Assembly: GCF_023657445.1 (NCBI RefSeq)
Contig: NZ_JAGTWY010000001.1
Location: 3,534,001 to 3,598,000, forward strand
DNA: 64,000 nt
Source: Marinobacter sediminum
GTDB taxonomy: Bacteria > Pseudomonadota > Gammaproteobacteria > Pseudomonadales > Oleiphilaceae
Reading direction: 5' to 3'
Shown here: one piece after another, positions 25,399 through 33,036 of the stretch
How positions within the stretch are numbered: position 1 is the first letter of the stretch
Layout: each line of letters starts with the position of its first letter
Notes under the pieces: generated by a model
Seen by the model: only the letters and a program-made list of their open reading frames with translations
Databases searched by the model: none
Told to the model about the DNA's origin: nothing
Program-made: the position numbers and the translations under genes

Positions 25399-26799
25399 GA
25401 GCTCAGGGCTGGCATTGGAAGTTGGCAACCAGATCTCCACACACAGGCCGGTCTGGCCGTCATCACGATCCGATAATGTCAGGCTGCCCTTGTGCAGTTC
25501 TGCGATCCTGCGCGCAATCGCCAGCCCCAGTCCGGCACCGGCACCCTGCCGCTGATCCAGGCGGGTAAACCGGCTTAGAGCCCGCTCACGGGCATCAGTT
25601 GGAATGCCAGGGCCCTGGTCGCAAATCCGGATGCTGAAGCCATTGTCGGTGTTCCTGATTCTGGTGTTGATCTGGGTGCCTGCGGGACTGTACTGGATAG
25701 CATTGGCGAGCAGCGAACGCATCAGTGTGGCGATCAGTGCGCTGTGACAGTTCACCACTGCATTGCGTGCCGTGTCCTCAAGCACAGGGTCAATCCCCTT
25801 CCGGAGCGCCAGCGGTGCGACATCAGCGATGCTCTGTTCCACCAGCGCCGAGAGATTTTGCGGCTCTGGTTTGAAGTCTGTGCCGGAATCCACGCGGCTA
25901 AGCAGCAGCATCTGTTCGACCAGATGCACCATCCGGTCGACCGACGCGGTCAGTCCTCTGAAATCATCCGGGTGTTTGTCACTCAATTTCTCGAGATTTA
26001 GTCGCAAGGCTGTCAGGGGCGTGCGAAGTTCATGGGCAGCATCCGCCGAAAACCGGCGTTCCCGTTCCAGGGCCTGGTTCAGTCGTCGGAGCAGGCCGTT
26101 GACAGCGTTTACCAGCCCGGCCACTTCTTTCGGAGCCTGCCGCTCATCCAGTGGATGGATGCGTTCGGGGGCCATGTATCGTACCGGCCTTTCGAGCCGT
26201 CGAAGTGGTCGAAAACCCACCTGTACGGCGATGATCACTGCAATGACCAGCAGTGGCAGAGCCAGGAAAATTGGCAGGATGTTTCCGAGGGCAAGTTCCT
26301 CACTCAGCTCGTCACGGACATCTTCCCGCTGTGCGGTACGAATCCAGAATCCCGTCGTCGGGTCTTTCATGGTGAACGTGCGCCAGCGAAATCCGGTTAC
26401 CTCCGCCCACGAGAAACCCGGATAAAGGCCCAGTGCGTCATCGGCCCGAAGGGTGTCCAGCAATGGCTCCCGGTCTGGCGACCAGACTTCAAAGGCGATT
26501 TTTTTCTCATATTTGTGACCGGCGCCTCTGGGCAGGATTTCGTCGTCTTCGGTTTCGTACAGGGCACTTTCTGGAAGCTGGAGGGTCTTCGCGAGAATGG
26601 TGGCTAGTTGATCCTGTGACTGGGTATCCGACAGATGCTGAACCAGCCCCTGAACGATACGTGTGCTCTGGGCCAGTTCGGCGTCAAACAGCTCTTCCAG
26701 TTGGTGGTTGCTGACGTAAAAACCCCAGCTTGCGGTAATCAGAGTGATCAGCAGAACGGTGGTAACCACCATGAGCGTGAGCGTTCGGGTAAGACTCAT
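25384..26799 (-). CDS. QseC-like sensor histidine kinase
   Basis: Sensor kinase of 471 aa. It has membrane segments at about 8-28 and 170-196 flanking a 140-residue periplasmic domain, then a HAMP-like region, the phospho-His in SADAAHELRTPLTALRLNLE, the N box LLANAIQYSP, and DQGPGIP and [15 protein letters not shown]. Length and layout match the QseC/PmrB group. Its ATG overlaps the regulator's stop codon (ATGA). The signal is unknown. The pair diverges from the hemolysin-ligase cluster, with shared TTAAG boxes between them, so that cluster is its probable target. Confidence 0.92.
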   Translation of the reverse strand: MSLTRTLTLMVVTTVLLITLITASWGFYVSNHQLEELFDAELAQSTRIVQGLVQHLSDTQSQDQLATILAKTLQLPESALYETEDDEILPRGAGHKYEKKIAFEVWSPDREPLLDTLRADDALGLYPGFSWAEVTGFRWRTFTMKDPTTGFWIRTAQREDVRDELSEELALGNILPIFLALPLLVIAVIIAVQVGFRPLRRLERPVRYMAPERIHPLDERQAPKEVAGLVNAVNGLLRRLNQALERERRFSADAAHELRTPLTALRLNLEKLSDKHPDDFRGLTASVDRMVHLVEQMLLLSRVDSGTDFKPEPQNLSALVEQSIADVAPLALRKGIDPVLEDTARNAVVNCHSALIATLMRSLLANAIQYSPAGTQINTRIRNTDNGFSIRICDQGPGIPTDARERALSRFTRLDQRQGAGAGLGLAIARRIAELHKGSLTLSDRDDGQTGLCVEIWLPTSNASPELPGIS

Positions 26800-27479
26800 G
26801 CATCGTCTCCCGCTGCGGCAGCCTGGCTGTCCAGCAGATAGCCAACCCCTCTCACGGTACGAATGGTGGATTTTCCGATCCTGCGCCGCAAATGATGCAC
26901 ATGCACTTCGAGAGCATTACTTTCTGCTCCGTGTTCCCAGCCATACAGCTGTTCTTCAAGGCGACGGCGAGTCGCTACCTGATCCGGATGTCGCATCAGG
27001 TAGTGCAGAATCTGGAATTCGCTTCTGGGCAGAGTCAGAGTTTCATTATCAATTGATAAATGCCCGGAGTCCGGGCTGAGTGTCAGGCGACCGACGCTGA
27101 GCCCGCTGACATTGGCACTGGCACCCCGGCGGGTGATTGCCCGGATACGTGCTTTTAATTCGGCCATGGCAAATGGCTTGGTGAGATAGTCATCGGCGCC
27201 GGAATCCAGGCCCTGAAGTTTTTCGTCGAGTTCAGTGCGGGCAGTCAGAATAATAATCGGCGTTTGCACGCCTTGCTGTCGTACTCGTCTGACGATATCG
27301 AGGCCATCGACCCGTGGCAGCGTCAGGTCAAGTATGACCAGGTCGAAGTGTTCGTCGCCCAGTGCGTTTAATGCCTGCTGTCCATCATCGAGCCAGTCGA
27401 CTGTGTTCTGGTCCTCCCGGAGCATATCCAACATCGTATGAGCCAGAAGGTGATCATCTTCAACCAGAAGAATGCGCAT
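26796..27479 (-). CDS. QseB/PmrA-like response regulator
   Basis: OmpR-family regulator of 227 aa: receiver domain with Asp51 (LVILDLTLPRVDG) and Lys in DYLTKPFAMAEL, then a winged helix with LTLPRSEFQILHYLMRHPD, the RRLEEQLYGWEHGAESNALEVHVHHLRRRIG region (in parts) typical of QseB/PmrA, and the ending IRTVRGVGYLL. The start at 27479 is where the receiver begins; 24 upstream codons are discarded. Regulators of this group bind (C/T)TTAA(G)-N5-(C/T)TTAA(G), and two such sites lie just upstream. Confidence 0.93.
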   Translation of the reverse strand: MRILLVEDDHLLAHTMLDMLREDQNTVDWLDDGQQALNALGDEHFDLVILDLTLPRVDGLDIVRRVRQQGVQTPIIILTARTELDEKLQGLDSGADDYLTKPFAMAELKARIRAITRRGASANVSGLSVGRLTLSPDSGHLSIDNETLTLPRSEFQILHYLMRHPDQVATRRRLEEQLYGWEHGAESNALEVHVHHLRRRIGKSTIRTVRGVGYLLDSQAAAAGDDA

Positions 27480-27522
27480 ATGATATCCCTGCATGAAAAC
27501 GGCCTGAGTTTGGCACAACAAC

Positions 27523-27588
27523 CTTAAGGGCAGCTTAAGAAAACTGTCCACTCGTTTTAAGCCTGATTTAAGACTGTAGACCTATTCT
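27523..27588. promoter_or_regulatory. Two tandem PmrA/QseB-type boxes and a plus-strand -10
   Basis: Box 1 is CTTAAG-GGCAG-CTTAAG (27523-27539). Box 2 is TTTAAG-CCTGA-TTTAAG (27556-27572). Both have the exact 6-5-6 layout bound by PmrA/QseB regulators. A possible -10 hexamer TATTCT (27583-27588) follows box 2 by 10 bp, so box 2 covers the -35 region, as in activated promoters. Box 1 is 44 bp upstream of the response regulator's start codon and may serve autoregulation. Confidence 0.75.
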
Positions 27589-27641
27589 GACATTCACATT
27601 GATAGGGCCCGACCTGTTCGCCGGCCCCCTGGAGAGTGCCT

Positions 27642-28352
27642 ATGTCAGACCCGCTGATGATGTCCGCCTGTTGTCCCCTGGATTCAGAGGAGGTGGTACC
27701 CGCCATTCGCTGTGCCGGCCGCTGGTTGTGTGAGGTGGCGCCGGACACCGAAGTGGCTGGGCGCGTGGGGGATTTTATTCGTCGCCGTTTTCAGATGGCC
27801 TATGGCGCGGAGCCGGTCCTGAGAATTCCGGATCTGCTGGCGCTGACCACGGCACAGGGTTCATTGCTGGCTGCGGTTGGCGTTCGCAATGCCTCCCGGG
27901 CGCCATTGTTCCTGGAGGACTATCTGGAAGAGCCCGTTGAAAACCGCATGCCGGTTTCGGGAACCCGGCGTCAGCACATTGCCGAAATTGCCCATCTGGC
28001 CGGCGTGGAAGCCGGGGTCAGTCGCTATCTGTTTGCCAGTCTTGCCGTCTGGCTGAACAGTTCCGGTTATCAATGGGTGGTCTGTACCGGTACCGATCAG
28101 TTGCGGAACAGCTTCAGCCGCCTTGGTATTGCCACCCATATCCTGTCAGCAGCGGACCCGTCGCGCCTGGCTGACGGTGGTGCTGGCTGGGGACACTATT
28201 ACGATCATCACCCGGCTGTGATGGCACTGAATGTGGCTGAGAGTCTTGTTGCCCTTCGGGCGATCGGGCTTTTGAAAGTGACTCATCCGGTCACTGGTGT
28301 TGTCGGTGAGAACAGGTCAGCAATGGGAGGTCGTTATGGCCACACTGCCTGA
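27642..28352 (+). CDS. Thermostable hemolysin family protein
   Basis: A 236-residue protein resembling the T_hemolysin family named after a Vibrio protein. The conserved start of the domain is visible in IRRRFQMAYGAEPVLRIPDLLAL, read in two parts, and in the EIAHLAGVEAGVSRYLFASL segment, with FSRLGIATHIL towards the end. It has no signal peptide or long membrane segment, so a true secreted toxin is doubtful. As I remember, the family groups with GNAT/acyltransferase-like folds, which fits its metabolic neighbours better. The ATG at 27642 has ggag 7 bases upstream. The gene overlaps the next one by 17 bp and is probably activated by the TTAAG boxes upstream. Confidence 0.78.
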   Translation: MSDPLMMSACCPLDSEEVVPAIRCAGRWLCEVAPDTEVAGRVGDFIRRRFQMAYGAEPVLRIPDLLALTTAQGSLLAAVGVRNASRAPLFLEDYLEEPVENRMPVSGTRRQHIAEIAHLAGVEAGVSRYLFASLAVWLNSSGYQWVVCTGTDQLRNSFSRLGIATHILSAADPSRLADGGAGWGHYYDHHPAVMALNVAESLVALRAIGLLKVTHPVTGVVGENRSAMGGRYGHTA

Positions 28353-30507
28353 ATTGTTGGCTGCCCGGATAGCATGCCAGCCGGATGCCCCGGCGCTGAA
28401 GGGGCCGGATGGATTCGTGAGTCGCAGGGAACTGCACGACGCTGCCACCACAGTTGCTGCTGCCCTGAAACGGCATGGCGTCGCTCGTGTGGGGTTGTGC
28501 GGTGATAACACCGTGGCCTGGGTCATCGCCGATCTTGCCTGTCTGATCGCCGGTGTGGTCTGTGTTCCGGTCCCGGTTTTTTTCTCCAGGAGCCAGACAG
28601 AACACCTCATTGCCCGTGCCGGCCTTGATGGCCTGCTTTGGGCGGAACCGGGAACGAACCGGGAGGGCCTCGGTCACGGTGTCTGGTTAGCGACACTGCC
28701 TGTTACCGCGGAATCGGCGAGGATTCCGGAAGGCACAGCCAAGATCACCTTCACCTCTGGCAGCACCGGCACGCCCAAAGGCGTTTGCCTGTCTGACTCA
28801 CAGATGGCAGCAACCACTCTCGCCCTGAAGCAACGCCTTGAGGGTGTCGAGCTTCGACACCACCTCTGCATTCTGCCGCTCGCCACCCTGCTGGAAAACA
28901 TAGCTGGCGTATACCTGCCTCTGCTCATGGGTGCAGTTGTCGAGCTGGCGCCTCTTAAAAGCCTTGGAATGACTGGCAGCAGCGGACTGGACGCGCCCAG
29001 GCTTGTTGACAGTCTGAACCGGACAGGGCCGGACTCGGTCATTCTGGTGCCGGAGCTGGCCGCCCTGCTGGTGGCGTCTGCCGAGAACAGAGCCCTCGAT
29101 CCGGCGACGTTCCGTTTTCTTGCGGTCGGAGGCGGCAAGGTTTCCCCGGATTTGCTGGCCCGCGGCCGCGCCGCCGGCCTGCCATTGTTCGAGGGGTATG
29201 GGTTATCTGAGTGTGGTTCTGTGGTCGCACTTAATGTCCCGGGTGATGATTGCCCGGGAACCGTTGGCCGGCCTCTGGGCCACGTTCAGGTGGAGGTTGG
29301 CGGTGACCGGCAGGTCCGCGTCGGGGGCAACACCCACCTTGGTTACCTGGGAGACGCACCGCAGAGTGAGGAAACCTTTGAAACTGGCGATCTGGGCTAT
29401 CTGGATGCCGATGGTTTTCTGTCTGTTAACGGCCGTTCCAAGAATCTGCTGATTACCAGTTTCGGTCGCAATATCAATCCGGAATGGCTGGAAAGTGAAC
29501 TGATTCAGGCGGTGGGCGCGCATCAGGCCGTCGTGTTTGGTGACGGTGAGCCCCATCCCCTTGCGCTGATCACGGTGACGGATGGCCGATCTCCGGACGA
29601 GCTCGCTCTCGACCTGAAGCGGCTGAATGAGCGCTTACCAGATTATGCACAGCTGGATGCCGTGTACATCCGTCGACAGTTGCTGAACCAGGCAGAAGGT
29701 TATCTGACCGCCAATGGCCGGCCGGTTCGATCACGCATTCAATCGGACTTGCCAGCATTGCTGGCAAAAGCCTTTCCCATTTTTACCACTTTATCGTTTA
29801 TCAACGAGCCAGGAGAATCTCACATGGCATTTTTTGACAGATTGCAGCAGGAAACCGCGGAAGCCCGCGCGCACGTGACAGGTGCACCGGTGATCCGCGC
29901 GATTCAGGAAGGTCGCTTTGATCTGGCGGGTTACACCTGGTTCCTTACTCAGGCCTATCACCACGTCAAACATACCGTGCCGCTGATGATGGCTTGTGGC
30001 AGCCGGTTGCCGGAGCGGATGGAGTTTGTCCGCGAAGCGCTGGTGGAATACATCGAGGAAGAGTACGGCCACCACGAGTGGATTCTCAATGACCTTGAAG
30101 CGTGTGGCTCCGACAAGGAATCCATCCGTAATGGCAAACCAGACATCGCCATTGAGCTGATGGTGTCTTATCTCTACGACCAGATTAATCGCTGCAATCC
30201 GGCGGCCTTTTTCGGCATGGTACAAGTGCTTGAGGGGACCTCGATCGAGCTGGCAACTCCGCTTGGTGAGGAGATTCAGAAACAGCTTGAGTTGCCTGAC
30301 AAAGCGTTCAGCTATTTGTATTCCCACGGTGCCCTGGACCAGGAGCACTTCGAGTTTTTCCGCAAGCTGATGGATGACATCACCGATCCGAAAGATCAGC
30401 AGGCCATTATTGATTCAGCCCGCGTGGTCTATCGCCTCTATGGAGACATGCTCCACAGTATTCCTCTTCGAACTGGTCGTGAGGAACAGCAACATGAAGC
30501 TGCATAA
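28336..30507 (+). CDS. Adenylate-forming ligase fused to a heme-oxygenase-like diiron domain
   Basis: A 723-residue two-part protein. Residues 1-490 are an acyl-CoA synthetase-type AMP-binding enzyme: TSGSTGTPKG (about 138-147), EGYGLSECGSV and TGDLGYLDADGFLSVNGRSKN. The usual A10 Lys is replaced by Arg (LTANGRPVRSRI). Residues 497-723 are an all-helical TenA/UndA-like domain with candidate iron ligands: ExxH in EEEYGHHEW (Glu576, His579), Glu in VLEGTSIE (Glu633), and HxxxDxxH in SHGALDQEHF (His664, Asp668, His671). Met497 has its own aggaga site, so a separate diiron protein may also be made. Start 28336 has gggagg. I infer activation of an acyl group followed by oxidation; substrate unknown. 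Confidence 0.82.
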   Translation: MATLPELLAARIACQPDAPALKGPDGFVSRRELHDAATTVAAALKRHGVARVGLCGDNTVAWVIADLACLIAGVVCVPVPVFFSRSQTEHLIARAGLDGLLWAEPGTNREGLGHGVWLATLPVTAESARIPEGTAKITFTSGSTGTPKGVCLSDSQMAATTLALKQRLEGVELRHHLCILPLATLLENIAGVYLPLLMGAVVELAPLKSLGMTGSSGLDAPRLVDSLNRTGPDSVILVPELAALLVASAENRALDPATFRFLAVGGGKVSPDLLARGRAAGLPLFEGYGLSECGSVVALNVPGDDCPGTVGRPLGHVQVEVGGDRQVRVGGNTHLGYLGDAPQSEETFETGDLGYLDADGFLSVNGRSKNLLITSFGRNINPEWLESELIQAVGAHQAVVFGDGEPHPLALITVTDGRSPDELALDLKRLNERLPDYAQLDAVYIRRQLLNQAEGYLTANGRPVRSRIQSDLPALLAKAFPIFTTLSFINEPGESHMAFFDRLQQETAEARAHVTGAPVIRAIQEGRFDLAGYTWFLTQAYHHVKHTVPLMMACGSRLPERMEFVREALVEYIEEEYGHHEWILNDLEACGSDKESIRNGKPDIAIELMVSYLYDQINRCNPAAFFGMVQVLEGTSIELATPLGEEIQKQLELPDKAFSYLYSHGALDQEHFEFFRKLMDDITDPKDQQAIIDSARVVYRLYGDMLHSIPLRTGREEQQHEAA
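29811..29826 (+). promoter_or_regulatory. Internal ribosome binding site and ATG inside the ligase-diiron fusion
   Basis: aggaga at 29811-29816 is followed after 7 bases by an in-frame ATG at 29824, exactly where the diiron domain begins. It looks like the original start of a separate gene now joined to the ligase frame, and it may still be used to make a stand-alone 227-residue protein. Confidence 0.6.
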
Positions 30508-31276
30508 CCGCGTATTTCTCCTTCTGGGTGGGACTGGCGGTATCGGCAAGGCATTGGTGGAGCCACTGATCCGGGCCGGTGCCAGGGTCATTGTCGCCTC
30601 ACGCCACCCCGAGACGCTGCCCCATGTGAGCGGAGCATCTACGGTTCACCTGGATCTCGCTGGACCGGATCTTGAGGGCCAACTGGTGCGGCTGACCGAG
30701 GCCTATCCGGAGATTGACGGCGTCATTCATTGCGCCGGCCAAAACCAGTTTGCCAGCCTCGATAAGTTACCGGTGTCGGCCATTGATGCCCAGATATCGG
30801 TAAACCTGCGCAGCGCCATGCTGGTGGGGCGCCATTTTGCCCCGCGCTTCGAGAAAGCCGGTTATGGCGCTCTGGTCTTTGTCGGATCAACCTTTGGCAG
30901 CATTGGCTTTCCCGGTTACACCGCGTACTGCGCCACCAAGTTTGGTTTGAGGGGCTTTTCCGAGGCGCTGCGTCGGGAGCTGGCAGATACCCCGGTTCAG
31001 GTGATTTATGTCGCGCCACGGGCGACGGCAACGGCGATGAATCCGGAAGCGGTCAGTGAACTCAATCACGCACTGGGTAATACCATGGATTCCCCGGAAA
31101 TGGTGGCAGGCGAGATCCTGAAATCCATGGAGAATGATGATCGTCGTCGCTTCCTGGGATGGCCGGAAAAACTGTTTGTGATTATCAACGGCATCCTGCC
31201 ACGGATTGTGGACAAGGCCATGTTGAAGCAACTGCCGGTTATACGGCGTTTTCTGAACTCGGGAGTATCGTCATGA
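30494..31276 (+). CDS. Short-chain dehydrogenase/reductase
   Basis: SDR of 260 aa, classical type. The NAD(P)-binding motif is GGTGGIGKAL at residues 12-21, with HCAGQNQF (NNAG-like) and the catalytic Tyr-x3-Lys in YTAYCATKFGLRGFSEALRR; the Ser is in VFVGSTFGSIGFPG. A C-terminal stretch of about 25 hydrophobic and basic residues (FVIINGILPRIVDKAML) may touch the membrane. The start at 30494 overlaps the ligase-diiron gene by 14 bp, and its stop overlaps the next gene by ATGA, so all are translationally coupled. It probably reduces or oxidises the cluster's acyl-derived intermediate. Confidence 0.9.
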   Translation: MKLHNRVFLLLGGTGGIGKALVEPLIRAGARVIVASRHPETLPHVSGASTVHLDLAGPDLEGQLVRLTEAYPEIDGVIHCAGQNQFASLDKLPVSAIDAQISVNLRSAMLVGRHFAPRFEKAGYGALVFVGSTFGSIGFPGYTAYCATKFGLRGFSEALRRELADTPVQVIYVAPRATATAMNPEAVSELNHALGNTMDSPEMVAGEILKSMENDDRRRFLGWPEKLFVIINGILPRIVDKAMLKQLPVIRRFLNSGVSS

Positions 31277-31893
31277 AATGGATAGCACTGATCTTTGCGG
31301 GCCTCATCGCCATGCCTCTGTGGGCGGGGGATCTCGATCAGCAGTTGGCCAGCATTCAGCAGCGCTGGGCCGAAATCCAGTATCAGGTTCCTGACGATCA
31401 GAAGGAAAAGGCCTTTGAAGCCCTGGCCAGGGACGCTGAGGGGTTTGCTGCCAGTTACCCGGGCCGCGCCGAACCGCTGATCTGGCATGGGATTGTGCTT
31501 AGCACCTACGCAGGGGCGAAAGGTGGGCTTGGAGCCCTAGGGCTGGTTAAGGATGCCCGCAAGTCTCTTGAAGCTGCGATGGCGATTGATCCGGCGGCCC
31601 TGCAAGGCTCTGCCTATACGTCTCTGGGAAGCCTCTATTATCAGGTGCCGGGCTGGCCGTTAGGCTTTGGTGACGACGACAAGGCTCAGAAGTTTCTGCA
31701 AAAGGCGCTGGAGCTTAACCCTGATGGTATGGACCCGAACTATTTCTTCGGAGATTTCCTGCGTGAACAGGATGAGTCGGAGCGAGCCCGTGTTTACCTT
31801 GAGAAAGTCCTGATTGCCCCGTCGCGTCCGGGAAGGGAACTGGCGGATACTGGCCGTCGTGAGCAGGCGAAACATTTGCTCGACAAGCTCTGA
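31273..31893 (+). CDS. Exported TPR-like protein of unknown function
   Basis: A 206-residue protein with a signal peptide (about 1-18, MKWIALIFAGLIAMPLWA). The rest is helical and TPR-like: ARKSLEAAMAIDPAALQGSAY, KAQKFLQKALELNPDGMDPNY and RARVYLEKVLIAP have the spacing of tetratricopeptide helices. No catalytic motif is seen. It overlaps the SDR gene by ATGA and is the last gene of the cluster. A scaffold role in the periplasm for the pathway is possible but unproven. The start at 31273 is chosen for the signal peptide and the overlap. Confidence 0.82.
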   Translation: MKWIALIFAGLIAMPLWAGDLDQQLASIQQRWAEIQYQVPDDQKEKAFEALARDAEGFAASYPGRAEPLIWHGIVLSTYAGAKGGLGALGLVKDARKSLEAAMAIDPAALQGSAYTSLGSLYYQVPGWPLGFGDDDKAQKFLQKALELNPDGMDPNYFFGDFLREQDESERARVYLEKVLIAPSRPGRELADTGRREQAKHLLDKL

Positions 31894-32100
31894 TTTCCGG
31901 CCGAGGGCGCGCCCAGTCGCGCCCGGTATTGGTGTGCTGGCGAGGCGGACCCGCAGGGAAATGGTCAGAGCACTGTGTCGCTGGATACCTTGATTGGTTG
32001 GGCGGATAATCGTCTTTACCTTGCCATGCAAGCCGGTCGTGACTGCGTGGTTAGAGCATCAGGAATACTGCGCATATAAGAAAAGAACATTTCACCTCAT

Positions 32101-32138
32101 ATTCTATTTTAGTATATCCTTAGAATTAAATTTATAGA
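32101..32138 (+). promoter_or_regulatory. AT-rich promoter region with inverted repeat before the persulfide dioxygenase
   Basis: A perfect 6-base inverted repeat, attcta (32101-32106) and tagaat (32121-32126), lies in a markedly AT-rich stretch within otherwise GC-rich DNA. TATAGA at 32133-32138 may be a -10. Sulfide-responsive ArsR-type repressors (BigR/YgaV group) use AT-rich palindromes before persulfide dioxygenase genes, so an operator is plausible. No such repressor gene is in the window. Confidence 0.35.
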
Positions 32139-32162
32139 TATGGCCCGATAGAGGTGAAAGCC

Positions 32163-33029
32163 ATGAGCAAGCCGATCGTTCAGCATTTCTTCGACGAACC
32201 CACGAATACCTTCAGTTATGTGGTTCGGGATCCGGAGAGTCAGGCCTGTGCCATTCTCGACTCGGTGCTGGATTTCGACTATGCCTCAGGGCGCACCGAT
32301 GTGCGCTCTGCAGATGAAATCATTGAGTATGTCCGTAGTCACGACCTGAAGGTTGAATGGATTCTGGAAACTCATGTGCATGCCGATCATCTGTCGGCAG
32401 CGCCGTATTTGCATGAAAGGCTGGGTGGCAAGACCGGCATCGGTGCACACATCCGGGACGTTCAGGACATCTTTGGCAAAGCCTTTAACGCGGGCACCGA
32501 GTTTGCCCGTGATGGCAGTCAGTTTGACCGGCTTTTCAAGGAAGGCGATACCTTCCCGATTGGTGGCCTTGAAGGGCGGGTTATGCACACTCCGGGACAT
32601 ACGCCAGCGTGCCTGACCTACGTGATCGGCGATGCTGCCTTCGTTGGCGATACCCTGTTCATGCCGGATTTCGGCACCGCACGCTGTGATTTCCCCGGGG
32701 GCGACGCCCGTATCCTCTACAAGTCCATTCAGAAGGTTCTGGCATTGCCGCCGGAGACCCGGATATTTCTGTGTCATGACTATATGGCACCGGGTCGCGA
32801 CGAATACGTTCACATGACGACAGTCGCGGCACAGCGGGAGGCGAACATTCACGTTCACGATGGTGTTTCTGAAGACGACTTCGTAAAAATGCGCACCGAG
32901 CGCGACGCTACTCTCGACATGCCCCGGCTGATTCTGCCCTCGGTTCAGGTCAATATGCGGGCCGGGCATATGCCGCCGGCGGATGACAACGGGCAGGTAT
33001 ACCTGAAAGTTCCGGTCAACCTGTTTTGA
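32163..33029 (+). CDS. Persulfide dioxygenase-like metallo-beta-lactamase fold protein
   Basis: Metallo-beta-lactamase fold enzyme of 288 aa, similar to ETHE1/Blh/SdoA enzymes that oxidise glutathione persulfide to sulfite with a mononuclear iron. Metal motifs are THVHADHLSA, HTPGHTPACL, VGDTLFMPDFGTARCDFPGG and LCHDY. The long insertion with RERDATLDMPRLILPS-type C-terminal sequence fits the Blh-like type. The ATG at 32163 follows gaggtg by 6 bases; an upstream GTG three codons earlier is less likely. The SulP transporter starts 7 bp after its stop. Together they suggest sulfide detoxification and removal of the resulting sulfur oxyanion. Confidence 0.88.
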   Translation: MSKPIVQHFFDEPTNTFSYVVRDPESQACAILDSVLDFDYASGRTDVRSADEIIEYVRSHDLKVEWILETHVHADHLSAAPYLHERLGGKTGIGAHIRDVQDIFGKAFNAGTEFARDGSQFDRLFKEGDTFPIGGLEGRVMHTPGHTPACLTYVIGDAAFVGDTLFMPDFGTARCDFPGGDARILYKSIQKVLALPPETRIFLCHDYMAPGRDEYVHMTTVAAQREANIHVHDGVSEDDFVKMRTERDATLDMPRLILPSVQVNMRAGHMPPADDNGQVYLKVPVNLF

Positions 33030-33036
33030 GCCGCCG

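Noticed and set aside
28297..28335. Upstream start for the ligase-diiron gene
   Set aside because: The extra 13 codons overlap the end of the hemolysin gene further and lack a ribosome binding site; ATG 28336 has gggagg.
27642..28352. Reading the hemolysin-family gene as a secreted toxin
   Set aside because: No signal peptide, membrane segment or secretion partner is seen; the surrounding genes are metabolic. The family name is kept only as a label.
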